DNA of 64,000 nt from Panax quinquefolius. Taxonomy: Eukaryota; Streptophyta; Magnoliopsida; Apiales; Araliaceae. Both the position numbers and the translations under genes were made by a program. The notes under the pieces were generated by a model. That model saw nothing but the letters and a program-made list of their open reading frames with translations, had not been told where the DNA came from and did not search any database. Location: the NCBI GenBank assembly GCA_020205615.1, contig CM035160.1, positions 148,099,991 to 148,163,990 of the forward strand, read 5' to 3'. Below, piece after piece: positions 24,386 through 35,729 of this stretch (positions within the stretch are counted from its first letter, which is position 1; each line of letters opens with the position of its first letter).

Positions 24386-25374
24386 TTTTTATACATCACC
24401 CATTCCGAGTCATCAATACATGGTACAAAAAAACAACTACAACTTTATTATTATTACAAAGAAATCGTGAGTTTAAATACCAAAAGTCAACTCCGAAACA
24501 AATTTTGTGTTTATAGTCTATTTCTCACTAATTTCACGTTTCAGCTCGACTCAAATATCACGTCCAGAACATCAATCAATATTCATCTCGTCTCAAATTT
24601 TAAAACTCAACTCAAATTTGATTTTTTTGTAACATTCATCATTAATATTACAACTCACAATATTTAACAATCAGGTCGTTCCCAGGAAAGATGGGGCTTT
24701 CCGATAAGGATTTCTCCTTATTAATATCCCTTACAAGAATAATTAATATAGCGGCGACCAAATCTCCTCGATAGAACTTCTAGACATCATATTATATTGC
24801 AAATAATAATATGAATAACTTTTGCGTCTCAATTATTGATTCAATAATATATAAAATATTATGCGATGATATCAATAAATCAATGTGACAATAACTCAAT
24901 CAATAATATGAGAGATATGATGCAACAATTACTCTAACAATAATTGAGTATAACCGAGTGACTTCTCACGTAAGCATCAATAATCAATACCGCATTCCAA
25001 CCAGCTACTACGCAACTAATGCCAACTTAGCGTATCAGTACTTTTACTACCGGGCGAATATTCCCCGCTCAACGGTTTTAACGGTAACACTTTCGCCACA
25101 TTATTTTTATAAAAAGATAATTTCGCTGCTTTCTAAACGACAATACTTTCGTTAATAGGGGTCCACTAATGATTGTATGCAAATGCATCACGGGATATTC
25201 CCCACAAAAAGAATATTCTCCGACCAAACGAATATAATATAACAACTTGCATTCTTTGAAAAAATTTCACATATGATCCCTTAACTTTAAACTTTTATCA
25301 ATTTAACTATTTACCAAATAGAATAATTATAAGAAAATTGAATAATTTCATTTCATAAAATTCAGGGTCTCACA
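24386..25374 (-). mobile_element. Internally deleted LTR fragment (TGTGAGACCC start)
   Basis: Minus strand begins TGTGAGACCC at 25374 and contains the conserved module (24672-24785). It then passes abruptly to the family's 3' end sequence around ACCCATTCCGAGT near 24395-24415. The terminal GGGGGCGTCACA is missing. It is a shorter, more divergent relative of the larger LTRs. Confidence 0.7.
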
Positions 25375-26090
25375 ATTATGACCATTGATCATTCGGTATA
25401 ATCGTGTCTCGTAATGTTACAAATGATGTGGTAAAGTTCTCATTGGTCTGTAGTGCATTAATTGATAGACAGTTGTTGGTATGATTATAACCAGAGATTA
25501 TTCAGTATAATCATGACCATTGATGATTACATGAATATCATTGGCCCGTAGTGCAGGGATGATTCGATGATGTGGTTTATTTATTAAGCTGAGTCTCAGC
25601 GATAAAATTGATGAAAAACTTTTTAAATCATAGAAGATGGTAGATATCATGCTCTACTTAACTCTTTTAATGGATTGTTTGTTCTACTGCAGTTAAACTT
25701 GATGTTTATCAGTATTTTATCGCTTTAACCTTCAAGTAAAGACTAATGATAATTTATTCTGCATTATCTTAGTCATAATATTTCTTACTGAGCTAGTTGA
25801 GCTCACCCTTTTGCTTTCATTGTTCTCTTCAGGAAATGAGAACGTAGCCGGGACTAGTCGAGGAACGGAGTGATGGTCTGACATGGTGTTATAGTAGTCC
25901 TCACTATTCTATAAAATAGTGTGACAATAAATGTAATAAGGACTCTATTTGAGTTTGAATATTGTCTAAAAAATAATATTCGTGTAAAAACTCTCAGCTC
26001 ATGTTGTATAATTAAGTTTGTATTTGTATTCAGTACCATGTATTTGGCGACCCAAGATGGGTGATGTATACCAATTTTGGGGGCGTCACA
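25375..26090 (+). mobile_element. LTR fragment, 3' end only
   Basis: Ends GGGGGCGTCACA at 26090 and matches the 3' part of the LTR at 30844-33404, including the block GCTAGTTGAGCTCACCCTTT. The 5' part is absent; it starts where the inverted fragment to its left ends. Confidence 0.75.
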
Positions 26091-26774
26091 AATATTCATA
26101 AATCAACGATAATTTGGTTAGAAAAAGAAACAAATTTTTTCGTGAATAGTACCCCATGAATAGTAACTCATAAATAGTAACTCGTGAATAGTAACTCATG
26201 AATAGTACTCCGTATTCGTACATAGTACCGTATAAGTAAATAGTGTCATATACGTAAATAGTGTCATATACATGAATAATGCCGTATACGTGAATAGTAA
26301 CCCTGACACGAAAAGATAAAAATTTCACAATAAAATTCATATCAATATTTCGGTATAAGACTAAAAGACACTTTGCACCCCAAACTTTATACTCATGATG
26401 ACTTTTGCACTCCAAATTAAAAAAAAATATTAAGTACACCTCAAACTTCAATCATATATAACAAAAAGCACACTTTCTTTGATTAACCGGTCAAAAGTGA
26501 CCGACTAAGAATTTAGAAGGGTATTTAAGTATTTTTCATAATTTTTTTCCACATCTTCCAATACTTTCCCTTTCCCCTCTCCTCACCACCGCCACTGCCT
26601 CCACCGCAACGGCCACCACCACTGCCAAATTGGGAGGGCTTATAGGGAAATACTGTGGCAAATTTCTAACCATTGATATCTAACCAATTCCAAAGTTTTC
26701 AATAACAAAAAACTATATCACCAACAAACTACTACATCAACACTGACTGAGTATATCACCTACTTATGAAGGAA

Positions 26775-26890
26775 CTAACTCCAAGTAATAGGATTGTGCA
26801 AAACAGATCTAGCCACCGACATCTTTTTACACACGGTGGATCTCCGAGAAAGGCTGTTGCTGCTGCTAATTTGGCTTGAAGCAACTTTTT
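26775..26890 (-). pseudogene. Exon-like segment inside the Mutator-like element (last exon)
   Basis: Preceded on the minus strand by a T-rich tract and the acceptor ATACAG. The reading EKVASSQISSSNSLSRRS is followed by about 20 more codons and a stop at 26775-26777. Its frame continues exactly from the segment at 27053-27167 if the two are spliced (1 base plus 2 bases form the joining codon). It is Ser/Arg-rich and not recognised. Confidence 0.45.
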
Positions 26891-27052
26891 CTGTATTCAA
26901 AAAACAATTCTACATGATATACATTTGAGTTTTGTTCTTCTTCAACATTCTCTGTTTGTCCATGCATAAAAGGACAACTTAATCAAAGTATAAAGCAAAG
27001 AAAGATAATCCCTCCATCTTGATATTCCCAAGATGAATATCTTTTGTAACAC

Positions 27053-27167
27053 CTTCATTCATACCGATACGATTGCACTCTTCTAGCTCCTCTATTTGGG
27101 TGTATTCCTTTTCTATAATCATCTCAAGATCTCCAATATACCTCATTTTGTATTGCAATTTCTTAGC
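27053..27167 (-). pseudogene. Exon-like segment inside the Mutator-like element (middle exon)
   Basis: Bounded by an acceptor (TTTGTATAG) and a possible donor (AAG/GTGTTAC). The 38 full codons include LEMIIEKEYTQIEELEE, a charged stretch likely to form a coiled coil. The product family was not recognised. The donor is weak by consensus, but the phase agrees with the next segment. Confidence 0.45.
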
Positions 27168-27329
27168 CTATACAAACATTCATGCAAAGAACAAACATCA
27201 GGGTGACATGGCTACTTATTAGATACATTAAAGTAAACTAGAAATCCCCAGGACATGGAAACCTACCTAACAGTACTATAAAAGGAAAAAGGGAATAACA
27301 AAAACACTTGTAGATGATTATTATCTCAC

Positions 27330-27608
27330 CTGCATCTCAATAGGATTTTTCCCTCAGTTCAAAATGCACCCGTGGGTTTTCAACAGGCGTGGACATGCCA
27401 ATCCTATCGCTCATCGAGGGCTCAGTCGGTTCTGTCCATCCATTCACCCCATATTTCCAACTCCCTAAAGAATTTGTATCTCTGGTATCGTTCACACGAT
27501 CCTTCCAACTCCCAATAGAATTGGTGTCATTTTTATCATGACCATCAATATATCCATCCAAATCCAACACTAAATTGTCTTCTTTCTTCAAGGGCTCAGC
27601 GCCATTGT
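27330..27608 (-). pseudogene. Exon-like segment inside the Mutator-like element (first visible)
   Basis: Flanked by an acceptor-like GGAAGCAG and a good donor CAG/GTGAGA. It encodes an acidic, Asn/Asp-rich stretch with the internal duplication DTNSIGSWKD / DTNSLGSWKY. In this frame a stop (TGA) comes just before the donor. The frame that would join the next segment differs by one base and opens only a few codons earlier, near an A-run, so the copy is probably frameshifted. Not recognised as any transposase; likely part of a captured host gene. Confidence 0.45.
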
Positions 27609-27861
27609 CTGCTTCCACAATTAATCACCCAACAACAGAAATAACAAATACTACTATCGACATAACATATGCAACCAAAAAAACCCCTAAATTTCATCAA
27701 TCAGTAGGACCATCCTCATCTTAACAAAGATGAAAAGGATAAAATTCCCAAAATCTAATCTTTACATAAAAAAAAGAAACCATCAAGTACAAATGCGTGC
27801 ATGCGCTTAAATATATAAATACAAACACATAATGTAATATGTGCAAAGAAAACGTATTCTA

Positions 27862-28062
27862 TTAGATTTTCTCTCCTAAAGTATACACAGGTAGAGGGAT
27901 CGAACTTCGATCGGAGAGGGTCTCAATGCGCGTGGGCATGTACCTCTTGATAAAAAGGTAGCTAATTCGATAGAACTCCGATGCGATTCGAGTTCGTTTG
28001 TTAGTAGTTAAGCGAAACGAGTTAGTCGTACGAGCTTGAACGCCATTCATGGTGTTCTTCAC
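27862..28062 (-). other. Unrecognised 66-codon reading frame inside the Mutator-like element
   Basis: Starts ATG and ends TAA, just inside the right terminal repeat. It is rich in Arg and Thr (NSFRLTTNKRTRIASEFYRI). Base composition is less AT-rich than the surroundings. It could be a first exon, a captured fragment, or chance. No family recognised. Confidence 0.3.
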
Positions 28063-30093
28063 AAGGCAGAGTCAACTTGGATAGAATTGGTTGTGTGATT
28101 TTTTATAGAGAGAAACCGTGGGAATAAATATAAATTACCAAACTTACCCCTCTGTAACAGACATTACAGCTTTAATCGGTCACTTTTAACGGGTTAATCG
28201 AAGAAAGTGTGCATTTTGTTACATATAATTGAAGTTTGGGGTGTACTTAGACACCTTTTTCAATTTGAAATGCAAAAGTCAATATGAGTATAAAGTTTGG
28301 GGTGCAAATTGTCTTTTAGTCTTCGGTATAATGATATCAAAAGAAATAATATCATTTAAGAAGAAAATAACATCCTTTACCTCAAAAGAATAGTACTTCT
28401 AATTGGAATATCGGATATAATACTGAAGAAAACTTACACTGCTTATCAACTCTCAAAGTATCTAAATACTCACAAAAATATGCTCGATATTATAGAGAGA
28501 GAAAACTTCAGATTCTGGTGTGATTTTCAATTCTAACTAAGCACCTTATTTATAGGAAAATGCTAGAACGCCAAAGCAAACTAAATTAATAAAATATTAA
28601 TTTTTTATTACCAATTCTCACGCATGCCATACTTGAAATCAAACTTTAAAATTTAGCAAATTCAAGAGATAAAAGGTCAAGTGGGTCCCACCTTCTAGAA
28701 ATCTCCACCAAAATCATTTATAAAAATAATTTCTGAATCAGTCACCTCTTAAAATTCATAACAAATCATACGTTAATTTTTAACGGGTCAAAATTTGTGG
28801 ACATGTACTCAACTTATATATGTATAACATATCCAAAAATCACAACGATCCAACGGTCAGATTAAAAATTATAACTCACGCAATATAGCTTAAGAACACT
28901 GATTTTTTCGGACTATGAGTCCTTTTGACCAGTTTCATTCAAACAGTCACCACAAAAAATCTACAAAGGATTTTTGGGTGATTCAAATTTTTACGTTTAG
29001 CTTACTTTCAGGGCTTTCTTTTGATATATGGCTCATCTCCCAACTCATTATACACAAAGAGTTATAGATTTTACAAAATCAAGTAATAAACTAATTTTTC
29101 TGAAAAATCTCCATATTTTGTTCTTCTTTTGATTTCTAGATTTCTCTCATTTGATTCATGCACCGTGAATTTAGTGTAAAAATATCACCATTATTATATT
29201 ATTATATAACTACATTATACATTTATAATGTAATATAATAATATATTTAAATAAATTATTTTATCAGAAAAAATAAAATATCAATTTTTAACAATTGTCA
29301 CTTTTCTAAAAATTCTTTCATTTATATCCCCATTAAAATAAATATTTTCTTATCATATAAATTAATAATTAATTATTAACAAATAATATTGCAGAATCAC
29401 AATTATGACAACCAAGTCGTTCTCAGGAAAGAAGGGGGCTTTCCGATAAGGATTTCTCCTTACTGGCGCACAATCAGATGACCAAACCCCTTTTCTAGAC
29501 AAAACTTCCGTAAACATTGCAAATAATTATATCTAATAATATTATTTAATTAATATGAATTATTGATCTGATAATGAAAATACTATGCAGTGACAATTAT
29601 TGAAACAACAATAATATAAAATATCAACGTAGCAATTATCGACTAATAAAATAAAATATCGAATAAAGAATTATCGTAACAATTATTGAGTAAAGCCTTC
29701 TTCACGTAATAATTAATAATCCAAAAATAATGTGCAATACTGGTATACTCTTCGCAAAACATCACAGACATTTTATTTTACCCACTGGGTATAGCAACAG
29801 TTTTAACGGTAACAACTACGCCGTTATTTATAAAAAAAACTCATACTTGTCGTTTTCTTCATCCAACAGTTATTTTGTTATGGGACCCACAAATGGCTGC
29901 GCCATCGTACGAATATTCTTCGACAACAAAAATATTCCACGACCAAAAGAATATTCCCCGACAACAATGAATATTTTATAACCACTTACTTATTTTAAAA
30001 AATTTATATATATCACCCTTAACTTTAAACTTTTAACTATTTACTAAATAGAAAAATTGAATACTTTTATTTCATAAAATTTGAGGTCTTACA

Positions 30094-30801
30094 ACCTAGG
30101 TCAAATCCTGAGTCTGGGACAAATCTCGGTTCAAATCCTAAATCCGAATTAAATCAAATACATCCAAAATAAGGTCTTAAAACACTGGCCCAATAGTATC
30201 TTCTTAGGTCATCTTAGCTCACCACATGCTCACCCAAAAGATCATAACTGAAGGTACTATTGTTAGTAATTTAATTCCTTATAAATTTTTCCCATATCTT
30301 TCAATGTGAGACTGGAGTGTCATGAAAATATCATTTTCTGTTGTGAATTTATCAGTTTCCTAAAAATAATTTGACACTTTCTCACCATATGAAGAGCGTG
30401 TGTATTTAGTCTTAATTTTTTTTTAATAGTTTTATGTGGTAAAAATATTTTTAGTGGTACCAAATTTTTACAAAATTGAATGCAATATTATGAAGAATAA
30501 TATTGGGGATCTCAAATTTTTATTATCTCAAATATTATGACATTAAATAAAACACAACACTTTATAAAAACCAACAAAAGATGAGATCAACCATTATAAT
30601 GACACGTCATTTAAAATATTTTTTGAGACAAAAATTTCTAGATCCATAGCATTAACCTATTATGAATTATTTATTAATATGTAATGAAAAATAGCCAATT
30701 CCAATTAAAATGATCAAGAAAAACAATTAAATAAGGAATATTATGTATTTGTGTGAGTGTGTATATATACAACGTCTCAAATTTGAATGCATGGGATATG
30801 C
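30094..30801. other. Unannotated AT-rich stretch
   Basis: About 700 bp between the LTR mosaic and the next hAT-type element. No reading frame, repeat or structure stood out on either strand. Confidence 0.5.
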
Positions 30802-31937
30802 TAGGACTGGGCAAAATGTTTGATTTTTTCGGACCAGACCGAATGTGACGCCCCCAAAATTAGGTATACATCACCCATCTTGGGTCGCCACTTACATGGT
30901 ACAGAATTTAAATACAACTTACTAACATAAGCTGTAGGTATACAATACGACATAAATCGTGAGTTTAAATACAAATATCGCTCTACTAGATATTATACAA
31001 ACTCAAAAAGGAGTCCTCATTACAATTATTATCACACTATTTCACGTAATAGTGAGGACTACTAATGCTATCTTCGGACCATCACTCGCTTTTCCGACTC
31101 GTCCCCAAATTATATTCTCATTTCACGAAGAATAAAGAAAAGAAAGGGTGAGCTCAACTAGCCCAAGAAGAAATATTATGACTAAGATAATGTAGAATAA
31201 ATTATCAATAGTCTTCAACAATGTTAAACCGATAAAATACAATGACAACCAGTTTAATCTGCAGTGAATATCTAATCCATTAAAAGAGTCAAGTAGAAAA
31301 TAAAGTCTACTATCTTTTAGGTTTTAAAAGGTTTTCCATCATCATTATAGTTGAGACTCAAATTTAATAAATATTCCACATCATCGAATCACCCTCGCAC
31401 TACTACCAAGGATATTCTTTAAGATCACGACCACAATTATTCATGCACTCATGTGCCAAGAATATTTGTGTATTCATTAATGGTCATGATCATGCCAACA
31501 ATCGCCCATCAATGCACTACTACCAATCGAGAATTTTTACCACATCATTTGTAACATTACGGCCATGATTACAATCCGGAATAGTCTCTCGTCATAATCA
31601 TACCAAGTCCATCTATGCACTACAGCCACGATGACTTTAAAAAATATAAACATGAGGATGATGACAATGATATAAGAATTCAATTAAACAAGTTCAAGAA
31701 TTATTTTATCCAGAATTATTAACGTCTAAATTATCAATATGATCTTTGTTTTGTAGAGTAAAATTCAAGAATGATCGGGAAGAATATTTTCATGAAAAAT
31801 ATCGGATGAAACGCAAATATCGAGGATATTCCACTAATTTCATGGAGTATAGAAGTCAAAGTTTTAACCAACCGGGTATAATAAAGAATAGAATAACAAA
31901 AGAAATCACCATGCACGCGATAGATCATGACAGATGA

Positions 31938-32262
31938 AAGTTATTCCAATGTAATAATAAATAACGGAACCAGTCGTGTGAAATTCACACCTACACGATG
32001 TTCCAATGTAATAATAAAGATGGAACTGATCCGGTGTAAAACACACGATAGGATATTCCAATGAATAATAAAGATTTTAACCAGTCCGGTGTAAAACACA
32101 CGCATGTGATGTTCCAACGAGAATAATAAAGATTTTAACCAGTCCTGTAAAACACACGCATGTGATGTTCCAATGTAATAATAATAAAGACGGAACCGAG
32201 TCCCAAAGATAAAACGCATGTATGTGGATGTTCCAATGAATAATGGAAGAATGTCACCAAGT
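31938..32262 (-). repeat. Tandem repeat of ~57-60 bp in the LTR
   Basis: Six imperfect units, each starting near GTTCCAATGTAATAATAAAG and passing through CCAGTCCGGTGTAAAACACA to ACGCATGTGAT. It lies upstream of the LTR 3' end and downstream of its TATA box. Units vary in length by a few bases. Confidence 0.75.
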
Positions 32263-32559
32263 ATAGGTAAATCACAGATACAAAGTTATTCCAATGTAAT
32301 AATAAGCAATGGAATAACAACAGCTCTCTTCATGAATAAGAAAGAATAACACCCTTACAATTGGTAGGAGATTGAATCTGCAGCAGGTGTAGTAACAAAA
32401 TACTCTTCTTCTTTCTCTCTTATTCTCTATACTTTCTCTCTCTATAGCTTGAATGAATTCGTGAAAAATAATGAAGCCTAGCCTCTATTTATAGAAGATT
32501 TCTAGCTTAGCACTTTCTTAGCCGTGAAAAGCGCAAGTGGCTTGACGAATTGGTTTGAC

Positions 32560-32790
32560 GCTTTTGTAATGTGAAACGACAAGTGGTTCGGCCGCTTTGT
32601 AATGTGAAACGACAAGTGGTTCGGCGCTTTGAATGTGAAACGACAAGTGGTTCGACGTCTGGTAAAGGTAATTACTATTAACGAAGGTAAATACTATTCA
32701 CAAGGGTAATTACTATCGATGAAGGTAATTATTATCGACGAAGGTAAATACTATTCACAAGGGTAATTACTATCGACGAAGAGACTCTTA
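32560..32790 (-). repeat. Short tandem repeats, second copy
   Basis: Three units of GTAATGTGAAACGACAAGTG with spacer, then about seven of GGTAATTACTATCGACGAA type. Same order as at 20630-20970. Confidence 0.65.
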
Positions 32791-34045
32791 GATGATGACA
32801 TATGAGCCCCCATAAAATAATCAAACTTACCACAAATCATTTTTTTTTATCAACACATATTTAATCTTTCAACAATTATTAATCATTTATAACTTGTCAT
32901 CTCAATTATTGATTTAATACTATAACATATTATACGTATGATACTGTGACAATAATTGAATCAATAATATAAGAGATATGATGCGTTAATTATCGTAGCA
33001 ATAATTGAAAGCATAGCCGAATGACTTCTCACGTAGCATCAATAATCAATACCGTAGTGTCTTCTATCGCAACTACGCCAGACATCGCATTTTTTACCAC
33101 CGGGTAGTTCAACAGCTTTTAATCAGTAACACCTCCGTAGTTATTTTTATAAAATATTTTTGTCGTTTTCTCAATCCGATAATAATTACATTGTGGGGTC
33201 CACCAATGATTGAGCCATTACATTTAATATTCCCTAACAAAAGAATATTCCCCACCAAACGAATATTTTATAACAACTTGCATACTTTGCAAAATTTATA
33301 AATATTACCCACAACTATAATATTATATCAAATTTATTCTATAATATTCAAAATAATATTTATAGAAAAATTCATCTTTATTTATAAAAGTTTGGGGTCT
33401 TACAATCGAATCGGGTTTGGTTCTTGAAAAAAGAATCGATCCGGTTTTGATTAAAAAACCCAGATATATCTTGATTTTTCGATACTACCTTTTTATAGTT
33501 CAAGATACTAAACCGGACCCAGATATATCTGATTTTCTATTTTTTTTATTAATAATTAATTAATAATAAAAAAAATGATTATAATAATAAGAAAAAAATA
33601 ATGATTATAATAATATTAATAATAATAAAAATAATAATAATATTAATTTTCGGTAAAAATCGATCTTCGGACCAAAAAAAGCGGTTCTAGATCAAAATTA
33701 ACCCAATGTCGGTTCGGCCTCGATTCGGTTTATCGGTACGATTCGGTCCGCTTTTCTGGGTTGCCCACCCCTAAGATATGCTATCATGTACATCAAATTT
33801 AAAAATACTATTAAGAATAACAATGTGATGATCTTTTGAGTGATCCTCTGGTACATCAAAGTTGATCTAATGGTATTCTTAAAACAATAAATTTGAGACT
33901 TCATCCAAATTTGATTTGCGATAAGTTGTTAGTAATGGTATTAGAGCAATGACCCCTAAAGCCAAATAAATCTCCTCGAGATTGTGATTTTATAGACTAT
34001 GGAATTTGAATTGTTAATGTGATTGGACTAAGCCTTGACACAACA

Positions 34046-34182
34046 ATAAAAGTATCACATAACGCTCACATACTGCATAGTTGGCATTCATAGATTTGTT
34101 GTTAAGTTAAGTGAGTCATGTCAACAACATATTCATGGGTGCCACTCTATGCAGTATATGAGCGGTATGTGATACTTTTATT
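34046..34182. repeat. Imperfect ~135-bp palindrome
   Basis: Left arm from AAAAGTATCACATAACGCTC and right arm ending GAGCGGTATGTGATACTTTT pair over about 45 bases with a few mismatches, and the centre is partly self-complementary too. It may be a small foldback MITE. Target duplications were not clear. Confidence 0.55.
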
Positions 34183-34576
34183 TAATAGTAACATTATTAT
34201 TGACACAAAAATGTCAAAGAATTAAGCGATAGAGATTGTGATACCCAGTTCCACATTAGAACATGCATGAAGTATGATATCTTATGAAAAAAGATTATAA
34301 AAAAATTATGACTCAAGTAATGCCCACTATTTTTAGGAAAAAAGATACTCACCATCAAAAAATGACCAAAAGTATATTTTTTTTGTCCGTGAAAGGAGAG
34401 CTAAAGTACATAAAATAAATGGAACCCATTAGTATAAAAAATAAAAAGATTCATACCTCTATATAATCTTGTGAGACAATTAATTAAGAATAAATTTTTA
34501 AAAAAATTTATTCTTTTTCCTCCACTATTACTTTCCTTAATTTGTGTGGAAAATATAATTTTTAATGTATTTAAGT

Positions 34577-34907
34577 AAAGCTGTAAAATGAGCAAACAGT
34601 TCGGACTCGATTCGTACCCACTCGACAAAAAGTTCGATTTGAGCTCGACTCGAAAAATAAATGAGTCAAATATGAGCAAATTTTAATGTATGATAATTTA
34701 CTCGAACCTTCTTAAATTATAATTTTCTATTGATACTTGGATCATATTTGTTTGAAAAGTTCAAATTACTCAGGCTCGATTCTAGATCGTGCTCGACTCG
34801 ATAGCTAAACGACCTTCAATCAAACCTTATTTTATACTCGATAAATTTTATGAGCCAAATCTGAACAAGTCAATATTCAGTTCGACTCGATTCATTTACA
34901 CCCTTAT
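34577..34907. mobile_element. hAT-type MITE (AAAGCTGTAAA / TTTACACCCTTAT)
   Basis: 331 bp, with short imperfect inverted ends and a perfect 8-bp flank repeat ATTTAAGT (34569-34576 and 34908-34915). The interior is full of CTCGACTCGA-type words, and a related copy lies at 56840-57140. An 8-bp duplication and no coding content fit a non-autonomous hAT. Confidence 0.75.
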
Positions 34908-35052
34908 ATTTAAGTGAGGTCCATTATGAGTAAAATTATAACTTGTTTATATTAGAGAAAACTGGATATCAAGTCTCATTTTTAACTTTAAATGCAGAGT
35001 ACCGTAAAACATCGTCGGTTCGATATGATTGGGTACTAAATTAACTATGATA

Positions 35053-35339
35053 CTCCCTCCATTCCTAAATAAGTGACGTTTTGAAAGGTTTCACACTTAT
35101 TAAGAAAGTCATTTATTCTCCAATTCTGTCATTAAGATTGATATGTATTACCACAATTATCCTTGCATTAATTAAGAAAAAATGTATTCCATATAGTTGC
35201 CTAGATAAATGAGATAAAAAGATACTTGAGGGCAATAGAAGAAAAATTGTAATTAATGCTTCCTAGAAATTTGATAACGTTAAATATATTGAAAAATTTT
35301 GAACTCCCTAAAACGTCACTTATTTAGGAATGGAGAGAG
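35053..35339. mobile_element. Stowaway MITE (Tc1/mariner type)
   Basis: 287 bp with inverted ends CTCCCTCCATTCCTAAATAA and its complement, about 30 bp matching, flanked by TA on both sides (35051-35052 and 35340-35341). The terminal CTCCCTCC and TA duplication are characteristic of Stowaway. AT-rich interior without genes. Confidence 0.9.
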
Positions 35340-35508
35340 TAATAGATAATTACTCGGACACAAAGTAGATAAGACTATGAAGTATAGTACTTTAGACGCA
35401 TGGTCGTGTTTGTTTGCAAAAAAATATGTTTGAAATTGAACTATTTATCTTAATTGAGCACTACTTCAAACTATTTAATCCTTTAACGATGGACTATTAG
35501 CCCATATA

Positions 35509-35729
35509 TTACGTTTGGATTCTAAATAATGAATGTAAGAATTGAATGACTCATTCCTATGGAATGAAAAAAAAAATTGTTATGTTATGATTGGAATAGA
35601 TTAAATCATTCTTATTTCTCCCAAATTAATGAATTTTATTCTTTAAAGGAGGGAGAGTGGAATAACTCATTTCAACTAAATGAAATGAATAAATACATTC
35701 TATATTTCATTCCTTCAATCCAAATGTAA
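35509..35729. mobile_element. MITE-like element with TTAC(G/A)TTTGGATT ends
   Basis: 221 bp; the two ends are inverted repeats (TTACGTTTGGATT and AATCCAAATGTAA), and the interior is rich in ATTCATT/AATGAAT words. No convincing target duplication was found, so the superfamily is undetermined. Confidence 0.55.

Larger units (their letters stand above)
26359..28321. mobile_element. Mutator-like element with long TIRs and 10-bp TSD
   Basis: Both ends start GACTAAAAGACA and are inverted repeats of each other for at least 150 bp with scattered differences. The left arm has GCACCCCAAACTTTATACTC; the right arm gives the same on the opposite strand. The flanks carry the identical 10-bp repeat TTCGGTATAA (26349-26358 and 28322-28331). 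Long TIRs with a 9-11 bp duplication are the mark of Mutator-like elements. No MURA transposase is visible in the 1.6 kb interior, so it is non-autonomous. The interior shows exon-like segments described separately. Confidence 0.85.
26091..30093 (-). mobile_element. LTR fragment split by a Mutator-like element
   Basis: Minus strand starts at 30093 with TGTAAGACCTC and runs left through the conserved module (29405-29520), a TATA box near 28548-28555 and the ATTCATGAGTTACT repeats (26140-26300). The sequence is continuous once the insertion at 26359-28321 and one target repeat are removed. The 3' end is missing. Confidence 0.78.
30844..33404 (-). mobile_element. Complete LTR, probably solo, inside the hAT element
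   Basis: 2561 bp; minus strand begins TGTAAGACCCC and ends GGGGGCGTCACA. It contains a TATA box near 32483-32490 and two tandem repeat zones. There is no internal region on either side. The flanks CCGAA and ATCGA are only an approximate duplication, so the target repeat has decayed or the boundary is off by one. It lacks the conserved 110-bp module found in most other copies, so it marks a separate subfamily, with the fragment at 20347-21640. Confidence 0.82.
30802..33773. mobile_element. Small non-autonomous hAT element split by an LTR
   Basis: Ends are TAGGACTGGGCAA and TTGCCCACCCCTA, inverted repeats of the common plant hAT end TAGGGGTGGGCAA. Flanks are GGATATGC (30794-30801) and AGATATGC (33774-33781), matching 7 of 8. 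Without the LTR inside, the element is about 0.4 kb. Its body is rich in GGTTCGG/CCGAACC-like motifs, as in MITE-sized hAT derivatives. No transposase. Confidence 0.75.

Noticed and set aside
31938..32262. Regular ~57-60 bp repeats that could suggest a CRISPR array
   Set aside because: Units are imperfect over their whole length with no unique spacers, and they lie inside a plant LTR; this is an ordinary LTR tandem repeat.
33540..33660. AT-rich (AAT)n-like stretch as a matrix or origin element
   Set aside because: Simple low-complexity sequence inside the small hAT element; nothing beyond composition supports a function.
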